Origin: Brevipalpus yothersi
Lineage: Eukaryota; Arthropoda; Arachnida; Trombidiformes; Tenuipalpidae
Length of the DNA: 64,000 nucleotides
Assembly: GCA_003956705.1 (NCBI GenBank)
Contig: QZCP01000334.1
Location: forward strand, 1 to 64,000
Direction: 5' to 3'
Position 1 is the first letter of the stretch. Each line of letters begins with the position of its first letter. The notes beneath the pieces are model-generated. The model was given only the letters and a program-made list of their open reading frames with translations, was not told the origin of the DNA and did no database searches. Positions 62,399-64,000 of the stretch are shown here, one piece after another. The position numbers were made by a program, and so were the translations under genes.

Positions 62399-62753
62399 NN
62401 NNNNNNNNNNNNNNNNNNNNNNNNNNNNNNNNNNNNNNNNNNNNNNNNNNNNNNNNNNNNNNNNNNNNNNNNNNNNNNNNNNNNNNNNNNNNNNNNNNNN
62501 NNNNNNNNNNNNNNNNNNNNNNNNNNNNNNNNNNNNNNNNNNNNNNNNNNNNNNNNNNNNNNNNNNNNNNNNNNNNNNNNNNNNNNNNNNNNNNNNNNNN
62601 NNNNNNNNNNNNNNNNNNNNNNNNNNNNNNNNNNNNNNNNNNNNNNNNNNNNNNNNNNNNNNNNNNNNNNNNNNNNNNNNNNNNNNNNNNNNNNNNNNNN
62701 NNNNNNNNNNNNNNNNNNNNNNNNNNNNNNNNNNNNNNNNNNNNNNNNNNNNN

Positions 62754-62821
<68 letters not shown>
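62365..62821. repeat. (CT)n tract containing an assembly gap
   Basis: CT repeat from about 62368 to 62398, then 355 N (62399-62753), then CT repeat to 62821. The open frames predicted across the N run are artefacts. The true tract length is unknown. Confidence 0.95.
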
Positions 62822-62825
<4 letters not shown>

Positions 62826-64000
62826 GTTGCTCACTGCCTGTCTGATTGCTGTCACTATGAAAAATCGGCCAAATAAGCCCAATAACCATAAAATTAGATC
62901 TTTACTGGTGCTAATTGATTTCTAACTGAATTACCCATCTGATATAGTGAGTTGATAACGAAGAAAAAAATCCCAAATTACTCAAATATTGCTTGATTTA
63001 TGTTCCCATTTTTTTCTCTTCTTTCTCTTTCTCTGATAAACTTTATTTCTTTCTCTTTATTATTCTCTTTCTCGAATTATACCATGATTTAGCAAGATTG
63101 CTGCTAATTTATTGATCCAATAATTGCTCCCAAGAAACAAGATATGTTGCTATTTTTCTTCTTCTATTCCAATGTTTCAATCTGTTTCTTTCCCTCTTCT
63201 CCAATTTCGATACTAGATCTATCATGAACATTTCTCTCTCTCTCTGTCTCTCTCTCTCTCTCTCTCCTTCTACAACATGGTTTTCATGGTATATGTAGTT
63301 ACACTTTCTTCTTTCCTCTGTATGCATATGTGTGTGTGTCCTAATTTTCTGATTGAAATTGAACACCTTCACCCTCTTCCTCCTCCCCCACACACACCTC
63401 AATTTATCAAGATGACCAGTAATCTTTGCCAAATTAGCTATAATTTTTGTAGTAGAAATATCTTAGTTCCTCATTCATACTCATTTCACCAATTTATTGG
63501 TCATCCTTGTGTGTGTGTGTGTGTGTGAAAAGAATTTGACTTTTCACCAAAAGAGAAAGATATTTCAAATGATAACAACAAATGGCTACTTAGAGATAAG
63601 TTTAGAGCAATTCTATTGATTTTGGAATCACGTTTCGAATGCTACAAAAAAGCATACACACATATTGAATGATTCGATTATATACTGGCCTGAATTCGAG
63701 ATCCACTTGGCCGCAAAAGGTTTTCTATATACTTTTTTTTTCATTCAACTATTTGTTCACCTCAATTTCCGTGCTGCTGCCCATTCAATTTGATATCTCT
63801 TTTCTCTTTCTATGTCTGTCCAATATGTGTGTATGTGTGTGTGAGTGAGAGGGATCAAGAAGAAGAAAAATTTCAATTCAATTGAAAATTGATGTTTCCA
63901 TCTGGGATTGGTATTATATGCCCCCACCACCAAGATAAGCAGGGGACAACACGATTTTCTATTTTTTCAAATCAGAACCCACTTATCTGATATGAATTCA

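Larger units (their letters stand above)
53825..64000 (+). other. More than 10 kb without a secure exon, probably intron of the Pro/His-rich gene
   Basis: Holds GA/CT tracts (54260-54304, about 56971-56997, 58518-58544), a (TG)n tract at 61766-61793, and a gap at 62399-62753. The long open frames at 59264-59791, 60346-60717 and around the gap are repeat-derived or lack splice context. Segments with some coding character (56221-56332 after a good acceptor, 60842-61045, 61344-61631) are discussed as candidates but cannot be linked in phase to the exon ending at 53824. Confidence 0.55.

Noticed and set aside
3303..62821. Regular repeat arrays as possible CRISPR or satellite DNA
   Set aside because: All are simple dinucleotide or short minisatellite tracts without spacers. 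The genome is eukaryotic.
62179..62889. Open frames of 176-236 codons spanning the gap
   Set aside because: Most residues come from N, and the rest are Ser-Leu or Arg-Glu repeats from the CT tract.
1..64000. Transposable elements, tRNA or rRNA genes
   Set aside because: No transposase, reverse transcriptase or integrase motifs, terminal repeats, or tRNA A/B-box pairs with cloverleaf were seen by eye. A profile search could still find decayed copies.

Overview
The window looks like nuclear DNA of an arthropod, most likely an astigmatid mite (the Sarcoptes/Psoroptes/Dermatophagoides group). The evidence is AT-rich sequence, GT-AG introns, Ser/His/Gln codon runs built on TCA, CAT and CAA, dense (GA)n/(CT)n microsatellites, and a tandem pair of secreted serine-protease homologues that have lost catalytic residues, like the inactivated protease paralogues known from the scabies mite. 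The species assignment is inference. There is one assembly gap of 355 N inside a (CT)n tract at 62399-62753.

Layout. (1) About 3.9 kb to 46.2 kb, + strand: a very large gene for a Dbl-family Rho guanine-nucleotide exchange factor of the PLEKHG5/Syx type (fly GEFmeso). I could rebuild the DH-PH part and the C terminus exon by exon: 12058-12099 (first exon of a short form), 13166-13426, 32996-33583, 35174-35323, 42134-42244, 43175-45930 and 46199-46208. The phases are consistent throughout and the predicted short form has 1305 residues. Three well-spliced exons at 7818-8639, and possibly one at 3903-4037, are phase-compatible and may be the 5' part of a longer form. One intron is about 19.6 kb and another about 6.8 kb. 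They hold mostly microsatellites and a few weak exon candidates.

(2) 46.4-51.5 kb: a duplicated cassette. Each unit originally held a + strand inactive chymotrypsin-fold protease homologue and, tail to tail on the - strand, a gene for a small secreted, cysteine-free helical protein. Both protease copies look intact (46959-48060 and 48969-50091). The helical-protein gene is intact only in the right-hand unit (50590-51499). In the left-hand unit only a frameshifted piece of its 3' end survives (about 48095-48265). The helical protein carries a two-fold internal repeat of 55 residues and belongs to no family I recognise. This cassette is the best candidate for something undescribed.

(3) 52.5 kb to the right edge: the first coding exon (52511-53824) of an unrecognised Pro/His/Gln/Ser-rich protein, followed by more than 10 kb in which I find no secure further exon. 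A GC-richer island at about 60.84-61.64 kb contains a consensus TATA box.

The Rho-GEF is expected to act in RhoA signalling at cell junctions through its C-terminal PDZ ligand. The protease homologues and the helical protein are predicted to be secreted, and their local co-duplication suggests, but does not show, a shared extracellular setting. No tRNA, rRNA, CRISPR array or transposon was recognised.
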